A stretch of DNA of 64,000 nt from Collinsella tanakaei (GCF_021531055.1 NZ_JADYTL010000002.1:1-64000), one strand, 5' to 3'; positions 17,964-26,617 are shown, numbered from the stretch's first letter. A program made the numbers and translations. The notes: generated by a model from the letters alone, not told the origin.

Positions 17964-19160
17964 ATGAGATTGGTTGCCCTGAACGAAGAGCGCGCGGTAT
18001 ATCTCCCGGAAGGGGAAGATCGCGAGGTCGAACCTCGAGCCGCCCTGAACAAGCTGCTCACCGTCCGCTCTTGGAAGGCGATGCTCGACTTCTTGAAGAA
18101 CGAGGCCTGCTGCTCGCTCTTTGCCAAGCGTGAGGACGATCCCCTTAAGAACGGCCTCTGGAAGCCCGAAGAGCTTCAAATCGACCTGTCCGGCTCCCTC
18201 AAGTCGCGGATTGATTCTGACAGCGAGATCGACTATCTCGACGAGCTAACCGAGAAGGACTTGCTTTCGGTGAGCAAAGACGAGCTTCATGAAGTTTGGA
18301 TTCCCGAACTGTTGTTTTTTCGCGACAGCTATGTCCGCTACCTCACTATCGCTGCTTACGCTTTAGGAGCTACGCCTCCTGACGGATTGTTCAAGTTCCC
18401 CGAGATCACAGAGGCGCTCGAGCAGGAATACGTCAGAGACTTTCTCAGCGATGTTTCGAAGTATGCCGCTGTTGCCCTTGACGATGAGTCAACTCACAAG
18501 ATAGCGGGCACTTATTTTGACAGCATCGCGGAAGACACTATTTTTGAGAATTTTGGCAACTATCCCGACGGCATCAACAAAGACGGCTATTTGCTCACAA
18601 CATACGAGGAGTGGCCCGAGAATCCGGTTGATTCGCTTGATAGCACCTACTACTTCCTCATCGTTTATGAACGAGAGAGGTACTCGAAAGAAGAGGCAAT
18701 CCGACTGCTGTGCGGAGAGCTAATTACTGTTGATTTGGGCACGCCGATGTATCTAAACCCGATGGACTTCTACCACTACTACACTGACGAACCGGATTTC
18801 GAAATCAACTCCCTATTCTCGCTGAATCAGGGCTTTTTCCGTCCTAAAGATGACGGCGGCTTCACTCGCTGGCAAACCGCTCTCTATGACACCGTCGAGG
18901 ACGCCATATACGATGGCCGAGTGTCTCTCTGCCCCGTTTGCGGCACTCCAATCATTACTCGCTCGACATCGAGCCGCGCTGAGTTCTGCTGCGAATCCCA
19001 CAAGACGGCGGCTAGCAAACGCCGACGTCAGACCGCACATATCCTGTACGCCTCCGGCACCCCTCTCGAAGACGCAGTCGCACAAATCGGAGAGGACTAC
19101 CGCACCTCCATCGAGCGCTGGTACGCGGAGGCCCAAAGAATTGCCCACCCCGCCCCATAG
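17964..19160 (+). CDS. Hypothetical element protein with C-terminal zinc finger
   Basis: The ~398-residue protein has no family I can name. Most of it is acidic and helical with many aromatic residues. Near the C-terminus (about residues 320-350) a zinc finger is visible as CPVCGTPI...FCCESHKTAASKRRRQ, followed by a helical tail. A TTG at 17946 opens the frame earlier, but ATG 17964 is the more usual codon; neither has a strong SD. It lies between the divergent XRE gene and the integrase on the same strand, so it probably belongs to the establishment or integration control module. Confidence 0.75.
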   Translation: MRLVALNEERAVYLPEGEDREVEPRAALNKLLTVRSWKAMLDFLKNEACCSLFAKREDDPLKNGLWKPEELQIDLSGSLKSRIDSDSEIDYLDELTEKDLLSVSKDELHEVWIPELLFFRDSYVRYLTIAAYALGATPPDGLFKFPEITEALEQEYVRDFLSDVSKYAAVALDDESTHKIAGTYFDSIAEDTIFENFGNYPDGINKDGYLLTTYEEWPENPVDSLDSTYYFLIVYERERYSKEEAIRLLCGELITVDLGTPMYLNPMDFYHYYTDEPDFEINSLFSLNQGFFRPKDDGGFTRWQTALYDTVEDAIYDGRVSLCPVCGTPIITRSTSSRAEFCCESHKTAASKRRRQTAHILYASGTPLEDAVAQIGEDYRTSIERWYAEAQRIAHPAP

Positions 19161-19221
19161 GGGCGTGATGGAATAGCAAAAGACCTGCTCACGATGCTCG
19201 CAAACCAAGGAGGTGAATGTA

Positions 19222-20532
19222 ATGGCAAAAGGAGACGGAAGCATTACGGAAGTAAAGAAGCCCGACGGCACCAGCTACGCCCCAAAGCACTGGAAGGTTC
19301 GCATCGACCTCGGCACCAACCCCGTCACCGGCAAGCGCGACGTGGTCTCGCGAAACATCAAGGGCACCAAGTCCGACGCCTGCAAACTGCGCGACCAACT
19401 CAAGGCAGACCTCGAGAACGGTCTCTCGGCCAACGCCGACAAGATGACCTTCGCCGAGTTCGCAGAGCAATGGCAGCAAGCTCGCGAGACGGCGGCAGAG
19501 ATCAGCAAGACGCGCTTGCGCCGGGAGCGCACCATCATCGAGGACATGTGCTCCTACATTGGGGCCATCAGGCTTCGCGACATCACTGCCCAGACCATCG
19601 AGGGGCTCTACATGAAGATGCGCTGGGACAAGACGGAGGAGAAGGGCAGGTGCAGCGGCACCACCATGAACATGATCCACAAGCTGCTCAAGCAGATCCT
19701 CTCGCGTGCCGTGGATTACGACCTCATACTTCGCAACCCCGCCGAGAAGGTCAAGGCGCCGCGATGCGACACACCGGACCGTCGCTCCCTCACCACCGCC
19801 GAGGCACGTCAGCTGCTCGCGACCATCGACGAGGCAGAGGACGAGGCGTATGCGTCCCGCGACGCCATCGAGGAACGGCAGGAGAAGCGCGGCGACACCT
19901 CGGAGCGGAGCTACCTGCGAGGCCTGTCCAGCATCGGGAACGTCATGGTGGCACGAATCGGTCTCGCAACCGGCATGCGACGCGGAGAGGTCCTGGGTCT
20001 CACGTGGGGCCACATCAGCTTCGCACGGGGAACCATCCGCGTCACCCAGTCGGTCACGACCTACGGTGAGGTGAAGGAGCCCAAGACCGAGGCGGGGAAG
20101 CGCGTCATCGCCGTGGACGAGAAGACCATAGAGCACCTGAGGCGGTGGAAGCAGTTCCAGCGAGACGAGCTCGCCATTCTGTCGCTCGACCAGACGAGGG
20201 ACACGCCCGTCTGCTGCAACGACAAAGGCGGCCTCATCGCCCCGACGAACTTCTCGCGCTGGTGGCGGTCCTTCACGAAGGCCCACGGTTTCGAGGGCCT
20301 GAAGTTCCATGAGCTCAGGCACACCCAGGCAACGCAGCTCGTCGCCGGCGGCATGGACATGAAGACCGTCCAGCACCGGCTCGGCCACGCCTCGGCGACC
20401 CTGACGATGAACCTCTACGCCCACGCGCTGCCCGAGAATGACGCTCAGGCGGCTCAGCTCATCGGCAGCCTGTTCTCCGAAACGCCGAGCGAGCAGGCAA
20501 GGCAGGAAGGAGCTCTCAGGGTCGCGGTCTAG
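19222..20532 (+). CDS. int: Tyrosine site-specific integrase
   Basis: The 436-residue recombinase integrates and excises the element. It shows an N-terminal arm-binding region, a core-binding SAM-like domain (TFAEFAEQWQQARE...), and the catalytic domain with Arg I in TGMRRGEVLGL, H-x-L-R-H in KFHELRHTQAT, LGH in QHRLGHAS, and the tyrosine nucleophile in NLYAHALPE. ATG 19222 is fixed by an AAGGAGG site eight bases upstream, rather than the GTG at 19213. The gene ends about 125 bases from the 3' end of tRNA-Glu, the classic position for an integrase next to its attachment site. Confidence 0.96.
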   Translation: MAKGDGSITEVKKPDGTSYAPKHWKVRIDLGTNPVTGKRDVVSRNIKGTKSDACKLRDQLKADLENGLSANADKMTFAEFAEQWQQARETAAEISKTRLRRERTIIEDMCSYIGAIRLRDITAQTIEGLYMKMRWDKTEEKGRCSGTTMNMIHKLLKQILSRAVDYDLILRNPAEKVKAPRCDTPDRRSLTTAEARQLLATIDEAEDEAYASRDAIEERQEKRGDTSERSYLRGLSSIGNVMVARIGLATGMRRGEVLGLTWGHISFARGTIRVTQSVTTYGEVKEPKTEAGKRVIAVDEKTIEHLRRWKQFQRDELAILSLDQTRDTPVCCNDKGGLIAPTNFSRWWRSFTKAHGFEGLKFHELRHTQATQLVAGGMDMKTVQHRLGHASATLTMNLYAHALPENDAQAAQLIGSLFSETPSEQARQEGALRVAV

Positions 20533-20549
20533 ACCGATCGCGTCCCGGA

Positions 20550-20585
20550 TTGTGTCCCAGTCCCCGTTGTGTCCAGATTGTGTCC
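20550..20585 (+). repeat. Three TTGTGTCC direct repeats by the integrase
   Basis: Exact copies start at 20550, 20567 and 20578, between the integrase stop and tRNA-Glu. Direct repeats here are where arm-type sites of tyrosine integrases lie. A related GTGTCCCC occurs at about 20634. Confidence 0.4.
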
Positions 20586-20656
20586 CACGAAGGAGGAGCG
20601 ATGAGGCCTCAAAAGAAAACAGGCCAGAGGACGTGTCCCCTGACCTGCGGTCTTGT

Positions 20657-20733
20657 TGGTAGCCCGTACCAGATTCGAACTGGTGATCTCCGCCTTGAGA
20701 GGGCGGCGTCCTAAACCGCTAGACGAACGGGCC
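20657..20733 (-). tRNA. tRNA-Glu (CUC)
   Basis: A full cloverleaf is readable on the minus strand with acceptor stem GGCCCGT/ACGGGCT, TTCGAAT in the T loop, anticodon loop CTCTCAA and encoded CCA end. The anticodon CTC reads GAG. Its 3' end faces the integrase gene, so it is the likely attachment site. An identical copy lies 350 bases away. Confidence 0.95.
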
Positions 20734-20740
20734 AAGTGGA

Positions 20741-20814
20741 TGGCTGGGATGGAGGGAGTCGAACCCCCATTGACGGAACCAGAATCCGCTGTCCTGCCAT
20801 TAGACGACATCCCA
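20741..20814 (-). tRNA. tRNA-Gln (CUG)
   Basis: Acceptor stem TGGGATG/CATCCCA, T loop with TTCGACT, anticodon loop TTCTGGT (anticodon CTG, reading CAG), and an encoded GCCA end. It is cotranscribed with the tRNA-Glu seven bases downstream. Confidence 0.95.
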
Positions 20815-20856
20815 ATAGTGCATCCGCGCTCGCGTTGCCGCTTTGCGCAAGAAAGT

Positions 20857-20885
20857 ATATTACGGTACGGCATCGCTCCGCGCAA
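20857..20885 (-). promoter_or_regulatory. Promoter of the tRNA-Gln/tRNA-Glu unit
   Basis: On the minus strand TTGCGC (20880-20885) and TAATAT (20857-20862) are separated by 17 bases, ahead of tRNA-Gln. The same two boxes with the same spacing precede the second tRNA-Glu, which strengthens the call. Confidence 0.7.
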
Positions 20886-20929
20886 GCCCCAATTTCAAGT
20901 TTTTTGAGATGGATTCGGCGGCCAGCGCC

Positions 20930-20999
20930 CCCGCGGGAAAAAAGGGACTGTCCCCATTTTCCCGTGGGAAGATGGGGACAGTCCCTTTTTCCCACGGGG
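20930..20999. repeat. Large nested hairpin with GGGACTGTCCCC arms
   Basis: Arms of about 28 bases (20930-20956 and 20972-20999) are complementary except for one mismatch and one extra A. The loop holds a second palindrome, TTCCCGTGGGAA. It lies between the two tRNA units. It looks like a mobile or dispersed palindromic repeat rather than a simple terminator, since T-runs are internal to the stem. Confidence 0.7.
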
Positions 21000-21085
21000 A
21001 CGGAGCGAGGCTTTTCCGGCGGGACCTGCGCTTCCCGCGGGGCCCGCGCATGAAAAAGGGCTCCCGTGGGAGCCCTGAGCGTACG

Positions 21086-21162
21086 TGGTAGCCCGTACCA
21101 GATTCGAACTGGTGATCTCCGCCTTGAGAGGGCGGCGTCCTAAACCGCTAGACGAACGGGCC
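21086..21162 (-). tRNA. tRNA-Glu (CUC), second copy
   Basis: The sequence is identical to the copy at 20657-20733 over the whole 77 bases including the encoded CCA. It has its own promoter upstream. Two identical copies give the integrase two possible targets. Confidence 0.95.
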
Positions 21163-21196
21163 ATATGCGCGGTGCGTTTCCGCTTGCGCAGGAAGG

Positions 21197-21225
21197 ATAT
21201 TACGGGAACTTCCCCACACGCGCAA
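21197..21225 (-). promoter_or_regulatory. Promoter of second tRNA-Glu
   Basis: TTGCGC (21220-21225), 17 bases, then TAATAT (21197-21202) on the minus strand. It matches the boxes and spacing before the tRNA-Gln. Confidence 0.7.
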
Positions 21226-21260
21226 GGTTCTTTTCCGAAAAACTCGAACTTGTGGACGAG

Positions 21261-21905
21261 TCATGAAGAGCCGACGTCAACACGGCGCGTCGCGATCCGG
21301 TCGAGCAGGGCGGGCGCGTGCGACACGACGACAAGCCCCATGTCGCGCTCCCGCGCGATCCGAAGCACCGCGTGCCACACCTCGGCCTGCGTCACCATAT
21401 CGAGCATCGCCGTCATCTCGTCGCAGATCAGGTACCGCGGGGCCGCCAGCAGCGCCCGCGCGACGCAGAAGCGCATGAGCTCCCCACCGGAAAGCTCATG
21501 CGGATACCGCGACAGCCACGCCTCGCGAATCCCCACGGCATCGAGCAGGCCCTGCGAGCGTGCAAGCTCGATCGCCGCGGGCGCGGACAGATCGCACGCG
21601 CCTTCCGCAAGCGAGTTCCCCATGCGCATGCGCCCATCGAAGGCCTGCTCGGGATGCTGCCAGATCAGCTGCACGGGACGGGCACCTGCGCCGCGGCGGC
21701 CGTACAGCGGATCCCCGTCGACCACCACCTCGCCGGCATGCGGGCGCAAATACCCCGCGAGAATCCGGCAGAGCGTCGTCTTGCCGACGCCCGAAGCGCC
21801 GCACAGCGCCACACGCTCCCCCGGCGCCACGGACAGCGAGAAGCCGCGGTACAGCGGATGCCCGGCGCTATACCCAAACGAGATGCCCCGCGCCTCAAGG
21901 CTCAT
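21261..21905 (-). CDS. ABC transporter ATP-binding protein (second ATPase, Opp/Nik type)
   Basis: This is the shorter ATPase of a peptide/nickel-class importer. Walker A is GASGVGKTT, the signature is LSGGELMRF, Walker B is YLICDEMTAMLD and the switch histidine is in VVSHAP. At about 214 residues it lacks the C-terminal oligopeptide-binding extension of OppF, as is common in NikE-like ATPases. ATG 21905 overlaps the previous stop as ATGA. It ends the five-gene operon and works as a heterodimer with the preceding ATPase. Confidence 0.92.
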   Translation of the reverse strand: MSLEARGISFGYSAGHPLYRGFSLSVAPGERVALCGASGVGKTTLCRILAGYLRPHAGEVVVDGDPLYGRRGAGARPVQLIWQHPEQAFDGRMRMGNSLAEGACDLSAPAAIELARSQGLLDAVGIREAWLSRYPHELSGGELMRFCVARALLAAPRYLICDEMTAMLDMVTQAEVWHAVLRIARERDMGLVVVSHAPALLDRIATRRVDVGSS

Positions 21906-22909
21906 CGGCAATCCCCTCCATCCGACATCCCCCGCCGCACCTTCGACGGCGCCGCACCAAGGGCCCTATCACCCTCCACAACCATCCCGTGTTCCGGCAT
22001 GGCATGCCACAGCGCGCGCGTGAACGGATCGCGCAGCAACTCCGGCGCGGCGAAGTTCCCCACCGCCGTCTCCTCGACCACCGTCCCGTCATGGAAGACG
22101 GCGATGCGGTCGGCCACACGCAGCGCAAGCTCGACATCATGCGTGATGAGCAGGACGCCTCCCCCGCCGTCGGCAAAACCACGCAGATCACGCAGAGCTT
22201 GAACCGCCCGCTCCATGTCGAGCCCGGGCGTCGGCTCGTCGGCGACGATGAGCTGCGGCTCGTCCATGAGGGCGCATATGAGCAGCACGCGGCGGGCCAT
22301 ACCGCCCGACAGCTCGTGGGGATACAGACGCTCGACCTCAGGGGAAAGCCCATAGTGCTCAAGCAGCAAGCGCATACGCTCACGGCGCTCGGCACGGCGC
22401 CGCCCGTGACACGCGCCGACGATCTGCTCCCCAACCCGCATCAGCGGATCCAGATGCGACACGCTCTGGGGCACGAGCGAGATGCCCCGTCCGCGCAGGC
22501 GCTCGAGCGCATCGGCATCCACCGCCTCGCCGTCGAACCAGATATGCCCGCTCACCAGGGTGTTTTGTTCATAGAGCCCCAGCAACGCATCGGCAAGCAG
22601 GGTCTTGCCCGAGCCGCTCGCGCCCACCACCGCCAAGATCTCGCCGCGATGCACCGAAAGCGTCACGTCGTGCAGCTGCTCGCACACGACGCGTCCCGCG
22701 CGGAAAAACGGCGCGACGGGATCGTACATGTCGAACGACACGCTCAGGTGCTCGACGGTCAACAGGTGGTGGTTGTCCGGATGCCGCGAGATCGCGGCAT
22801 GGGAATGGTGATGATGGAACTCCGCATCGCCATGGGGCCCATGGGCTGACGGCGCGGCCCCGCCCATCGAGGACGACGGAGACCCGACGTGTCGCACGAG
22901 CTGCATCAT
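21902..22909 (-). CDS. ABC transporter ATP-binding protein with His-rich N-terminus
   Basis: The ~335-residue ATPase has Walker A GASGSGKT, signature LSGGMARRV, Walker B LIVADEPTPGLD and the switch histidine in LLITHDVE, plus a C-terminal extension with an RDPFTRALWHAMPEHG segment typical of DppD/NikD. Ahead of the ATPase core is an unusual ~45-residue leader rich in histidine (HGPHGDAEFHHHHSH and RHPDNHH). Such stretches bind nickel, zinc or cobalt and point to a metal substrate or metal storage, though this is inference. ATG 22909 overlaps the permease stop as ATGA. Confidence 0.92.
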   Translation of the reverse strand: MMQLVRHVGSPSSSMGGAAPSAHGPHGDAEFHHHHSHAAISRHPDNHHLLTVEHLSVSFDMYDPVAPFFRAGRVVCEQLHDVTLSVHRGEILAVVGASGSGKTLLADALLGLYEQNTLVSGHIWFDGEAVDADALERLRGRGISLVPQSVSHLDPLMRVGEQIVGACHGRRRAERRERMRLLLEHYGLSPEVERLYPHELSGGMARRVLLICALMDEPQLIVADEPTPGLDMERAVQALRDLRGFADGGGGVLLITHDVELALRVADRIAVFHDGTVVEETAVGNFAAPELLRDPFTRALWHAMPEHGMVVEGDRALGAAPSKVRRGMSDGGDCR

Positions 22910-23817
22910 GCCTGCACCCCCTCCGTCGACACCAGGCGCCGCAGCGCCGACCCGACGCGGTCGAACAACAGCACCACCGTGAGCAGCGCCGCCCCCGGAA
23001 ACACCGCGAGCCACCATGAGCCGGCCGTCAGGTAGCCCATGGCCTCGGACAAGATCACGCCGATCGCCGGGGTTTCGGGCGACAGGCCGAACCCCAGAAA
23101 CGTGATCGACGCCTCGTGGAGGATCGCATGGGGGAACAACAGCACCAGCCCGACCAGGTACTGCGGCAACACGTACGGCAGGGCATGGGTCGCGACGAGG
23201 CGCACGCCCCGCACGCCGAGGGCGCGCGAGCATGCCAGGTACGGCTGCTCGCGAAGCTGCAGGATCTCGGCGCGCAGCACGCGCGTCAGGCTCGGCCAGT
23301 GGGTCACCGCCACGCCGACGCACACGCCGAGCTCCCCGCGCCCCAACGCGTAGCTGATCAGCACCAGCAGCACGATGTGCGGCACGCCCATCGTAAGATC
23401 GGTCAGCCAGCTCACCGCCGCATCCGCCCGACGGCCCCCGAACGCCGCAAGGGCGGCGAGCGCGAAGGCCAGAACCGACGAGACGGCCGCGGACAAAAGG
23501 CCGATCACGATGGACGTGGAAAGCCCCGCGAGCGTCCGGGCGAGCATGTCGCGCCCCATCCAATCGGTCCCGAACGGATGCGCCGCGGAAGGGGGCAGGT
23601 TCTTGGCGGAAAAATCTGTTGCCACGGCAGCAGGCGCCAGCGCGTGCCCCACAAGCACCACAAGCGATAACGCGATGCACGCGAAGACGATGCAGGCGAG
23701 CAGAACCCGCCGACCGTTCCATACGCCATGCGGCAGCGGGGCATGGAAGACCGTTGCGGAAGCGGCGGCGGGCGCCGACCCGGCCGCGTCATCGCAGCAG
23801 GCATCATGCACGCGCAC
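22906..23817 (-). CDS. ABC transporter permease (DppC/NikC type)
   Basis: About 303 residues with six predicted membrane spans. The N-terminal span (LLACIVFACIALSLVVLVGHAL) and the periplasmic HPFGTDWMGRDMLAR motif are hallmarks of the C-type permease of dipeptide/nickel importers. The EAA coupling loop is visible as ACSRALGVRGVRLVATHALP. It overlaps the upstream permease by 14 bases and the downstream ATPase by four, so the operon is tightly coupled. Confidence 0.93.
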   Translation of the reverse strand: MRVHDACCDDAAGSAPAAASATVFHAPLPHGVWNGRRVLLACIVFACIALSLVVLVGHALAPAAVATDFSAKNLPPSAAHPFGTDWMGRDMLARTLAGLSTSIVIGLLSAAVSSVLAFALAALAAFGGRRADAAVSWLTDLTMGVPHIVLLVLISYALGRGELGVCVGVAVTHWPSLTRVLRAEILQLREQPYLACSRALGVRGVRLVATHALPYVLPQYLVGLVLLFPHAILHEASITFLGFGLSPETPAIGVILSEAMGYLTAGSWWLAVFPGAALLTVVLLFDRVGSALRRLVSTEGVQA

Positions 23818-24838
23818 GGGACACCTCCTGCCTCATACGGGGGTCGATCGAGCCGTACAGGAGGTTGGCGACCAGGTTGCCCGCAAAGACCATGACCGTC
23901 GTCGCGAGCGCCAAGCCGACGAGCAGGGGCGCGTCGCCGCCCAGTCCGGCGGTCACGGTCGCCTGTCCGAGCCCCGGATACGAAAACACCTGCTCGACCA
24001 GAACCGACCCGCCCACGATCTCGCTCACCGAGGCGAACTGCAGCGTCACGGCAGGAAGCAGCAGGTTTCGCAAACCGTGCCGGCGCATGATCGTCCACCG
24101 CGATTCCCCGCGCGCGGCGGCGAGACGCGCATAGTCGCTAGCAAGGACATCGACGACCTTCTCGCGGGTATGCAGGGCGATGTTGGCCACCCCGGTCACC
24201 GAGAGCGCGATCGCGGGCAGCACGAGATGATGCAGGCGCTCCGCAAACGAGACGGTCACGGCGGTGCGCCCGATGGGCACCGAAAAGCCCACGGGAAACC
24301 AACCGAGCACGACGGCGAACACCATGAGCAGCACCATGGCGAGCCAAAACGTCGGCGTGGCGGAAAGAAGGTAGCAGTAGGCGCGTATCACGCGATCGAG
24401 CGCACCGCCACGTAGGGTTCCGGCAAGCACCCCGAGCACGACGCCCAAGATGCCCGAGATCGCCCACGCAGAGGCGAGCAGCAGCGCCGAGGCGGCGACG
24501 CGATCGACCACGACCTCGGCAACGGGCGCGTTGAAGCGCAGGCTGTCACCCAGGTCCCCACGGACGGCGTCGTGCGCCCACGCGGCGTAGCGCTCCCATA
24601 GCGGCGTGTCGACGCCCCAGCGCTCCTCGAGCTGCCCGCGCTTCTCCGCGCTCATGGACAGCATCGCCGCCTGCCCGGTGTTGGCCTGCACGGGGTCGAT
24701 GGGAGACGCGCTCACGAGCGCGAACGTGATGAAGCTCACCGCCACCATGAGGGTGACGAGGCGCGCGAGCTGCCCGGCGACGAAGCGCACGGGGTACGGC
24801 AGCGCGATCCGGCGGGACCCGCCATGCTCCCCCGTCAT
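23804..24838 (-). CDS. ABC transporter permease (DppB/NikB type)
   Basis: About 344 residues with six membrane spans, beginning LVTLMVAVSFITFALVSASPIDP, the typical first span of the B-type permease. The EAA loop reads DYARLAAARGESRWTIMRRHGL. ATG 24838 overlaps the substrate-binding protein stop as ATGA; the open frame extends upstream but that part overlaps the binding protein gene and is basic low complexity, so I leave it out. It forms the channel with the C-type permease. Confidence 0.93.
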   Translation of the reverse strand: MTGEHGGSRRIALPYPVRFVAGQLARLVTLMVAVSFITFALVSASPIDPVQANTGQAAMLSMSAEKRGQLEERWGVDTPLWERYAAWAHDAVRGDLGDSLRFNAPVAEVVVDRVAASALLLASAWAISGILGVVLGVLAGTLRGGALDRVIRAYCYLLSATPTFWLAMVLLMVFAVVLGWFPVGFSVPIGRTAVTVSFAERLHHLVLPAIALSVTGVANIALHTREKVVDVLASDYARLAAARGESRWTIMRRHGLRNLLLPAVTLQFASVSEIVGGSVLVEQVFSYPGLGQATVTAGLGGDAPLLVGLALATTVMVFAGNLVANLLYGSIDPRMRQEVSRARA

Positions 24839-26496
24839 GCCCAGCTCCAACGGTCGACGTTGTTGACGAGCGACCAGCCGTGCCCATGCGGATGGGGCTT
24901 CTGCGTGGCCACATCGAGCCCCTCGCGCTTGAAATACAGATGCTCGACGTTGGCGATCCAGCACCATGTCGCCGCCCCCTGGGGTGCCACGCCGTCGGTG
25001 CCGTCCCACATCGCGCGCCGCCAGTACTCATAGGATGCGTCGATGTCGGTCTGGACCAGGGCAAGATCCAGATAGCCGTCGACCGTCTCGTTCTCGTAGC
25101 AGGCGAAGTTGCCCCAACCCGTCGAGTAGTGCAGCTCATAGACCTCGACCGGCGAGTTGGATCCCCAGCCCCACAGGACGGGCTGCTCGAACTCGTGCGG
25201 GTAGATCTCGTCCCAGCTGCCACCGCGAGGCGTCACCTCGATACCGAGTTCGCCCATCTGATTGGCGAACTCGTTGGCGAGCGCTTGGCGGACCGAATCG
25301 TCGGAGGCGTACCAGATGTCGAAGGCGGCGCGGACGCCGTCGCGCGTGCGGACGCCGTCCTCCCCCGCGACCCATCCCGCCTCGTCGAGCAACGCGCACG
25401 CCCGATCGCGGTCGTAGGCGACCTCCATATCGGCGCTCGACCACGGCATGCCGTCGCCCACGCTGTAGGCGAGCTCGCCGTAACCGTCGAGCACGTGCTC
25501 GATCATCGCCTGCCGGTCGACGCCGCAGTTGATGGCGCGACGCACGGCGATGTCGCAGGTAACGTCGTTGCCCGAAGGATACTCGTTGTCGCCATCGCGC
25601 CGCGTGCCACCCGCCGGGATGCAGGGCAGCGAGATGCCGCGCGAGTCGACGCTGCGGTACGCGACGAGCTCGTAGCCGGCAAAGCGCTGCGCGGCGTGCG
25701 TCGCGTACGTGTAGGCGATATCCACCTGACCCGCCTGCACCGCCGCGAGCGCGGCGTCCTCGTCCATGAACACGACGACCACCCGTTCCATAGTCGGGGG
25801 CTCACCGTAGTAGTCGGGGTTGGCGCGAAAGATCGCCTGCTGGCCGCGGTCCCACTGCTCGAGGATATAGCGACCCGACCCGATCGGATGCGCGCCGTAG
25901 TCCTCACCGTAGGCGTGCTCGGGCACGATGCCCAAGACCGCGAGCGTGTAGAGCAGCGCGTTGTAGGGCTTGTCGAGGTACAGCTCGACGACGGTGTCCG
26001 ACACCGCCACCGCCTTGTCCACCATGGACAGATCGGCCTCCGACGTGCCGCCATGCGCCACCGCGTTGACGGTGAAGGCGACGTCGCCTGCGGTCAGCGG
26101 CTCGCCGTCGGTAAAGCGGACGTCGTCGCGGATGGTGAAGGTCCACACGAGCCCGTCGTCGGAACACACGTAGTCCGTGGCGAGGTCGTTGACGAAGTTC
26201 AGGTCCTCGTCGGTCGTGATGAGCGTCGATTGGATGAGCGGTTCGTGCACATGCTCGCCGCAGCCCCAGGCAACCAGCGGATCGAACCCCGCCGCCGGCT
26301 CGCTGCCCGCGCTCATGGCGACGATGACCTGCGTCTGCGGGGCGGTGGCGCCACCGGAGGCGCTGCCGCTCCTTTGGGTGGAGGCATCATCGCGCGCCGT
26401 CGAGCAGCCCGCAAGCGCACCGGCTGCAAGCGCACCGCATGCCGTGGCGATCAGACCACGGCGCGACACCGTGCAGCGGCTCTCGTGCTGATCCAT
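24835..26496 (-). CDS. ABC transporter substrate-binding lipoprotein (SBP family 5)
   Basis: A 553-residue family 5 binding protein. The N-terminus has a basic start, a hydrophobic stretch and a lipobox (AAGALAGC), preceded by an S-R-R-G pattern that may allow Tat export. The SBP_bac_5 motif appears as FTIRDDVRFTDGEPLTAGDV. It ends with an unusual histidine-rich tail, KPHPHGHGW, and has GCGEHVHEP near the N-terminus, so nickel or another metal complex is a plausible ligand, with peptides the alternative. SD AAGGAG lies six bases before the ATG. First gene of the importer operon. Confidence 0.93.
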   Translation of the reverse strand: MDQHESRCTVSRRGLIATACGALAAGALAGCSTARDDASTQRSGSASGGATAPQTQVIVAMSAGSEPAAGFDPLVAWGCGEHVHEPLIQSTLITTDEDLNFVNDLATDYVCSDDGLVWTFTIRDDVRFTDGEPLTAGDVAFTVNAVAHGGTSEADLSMVDKAVAVSDTVVELYLDKPYNALLYTLAVLGIVPEHAYGEDYGAHPIGSGRYILEQWDRGQQAIFRANPDYYGEPPTMERVVVVFMDEDAALAAVQAGQVDIAYTYATHAAQRFAGYELVAYRSVDSRGISLPCIPAGGTRRDGDNEYPSGNDVTCDIAVRRAINCGVDRQAMIEHVLDGYGELAYSVGDGMPWSSADMEVAYDRDRACALLDEAGWVAGEDGVRTRDGVRAAFDIWYASDDSVRQALANEFANQMGELGIEVTPRGGSWDEIYPHEFEQPVLWGWGSNSPVEVYELHYSTGWGNFACYENETVDGYLDLALVQTDIDASYEYWRRAMWDGTDGVAPQGAATWCWIANVEHLYFKREGLDVATQKPHPHGHGWSLVNNVDRWSWA

Positions 26497-26580
26497 GCCG
26501 ACTCCTTCGCAGAGTGTTACGAATGCTTATCATCGTATCACGCATCGGACAGCATGGTAGCCTCGGCGCACGCACACGCC

Positions 26581-26606
26581 AATGTAAAAATACCCCTGGG
26601 GTTTTT
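26581..26606. repeat. Degenerate CCCCTGGGG palindrome
   Basis: An imperfect copy of the palindrome family described at 26618, with arms TGTAAAAATACCCC and GGGGTTTTT. It lies upstream of the binding protein gene. Confidence 0.6.
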
Positions 26607-26617
26607 GAACTGCCTCC

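Noticed and set aside
20930-20999. Simple rho-independent terminator for the second tRNA-Glu
   Set aside because: The T-runs lie inside the stem, the arms are nearly 30 bp and a second palindrome fills the loop, so a dispersed repeat is a better reading.
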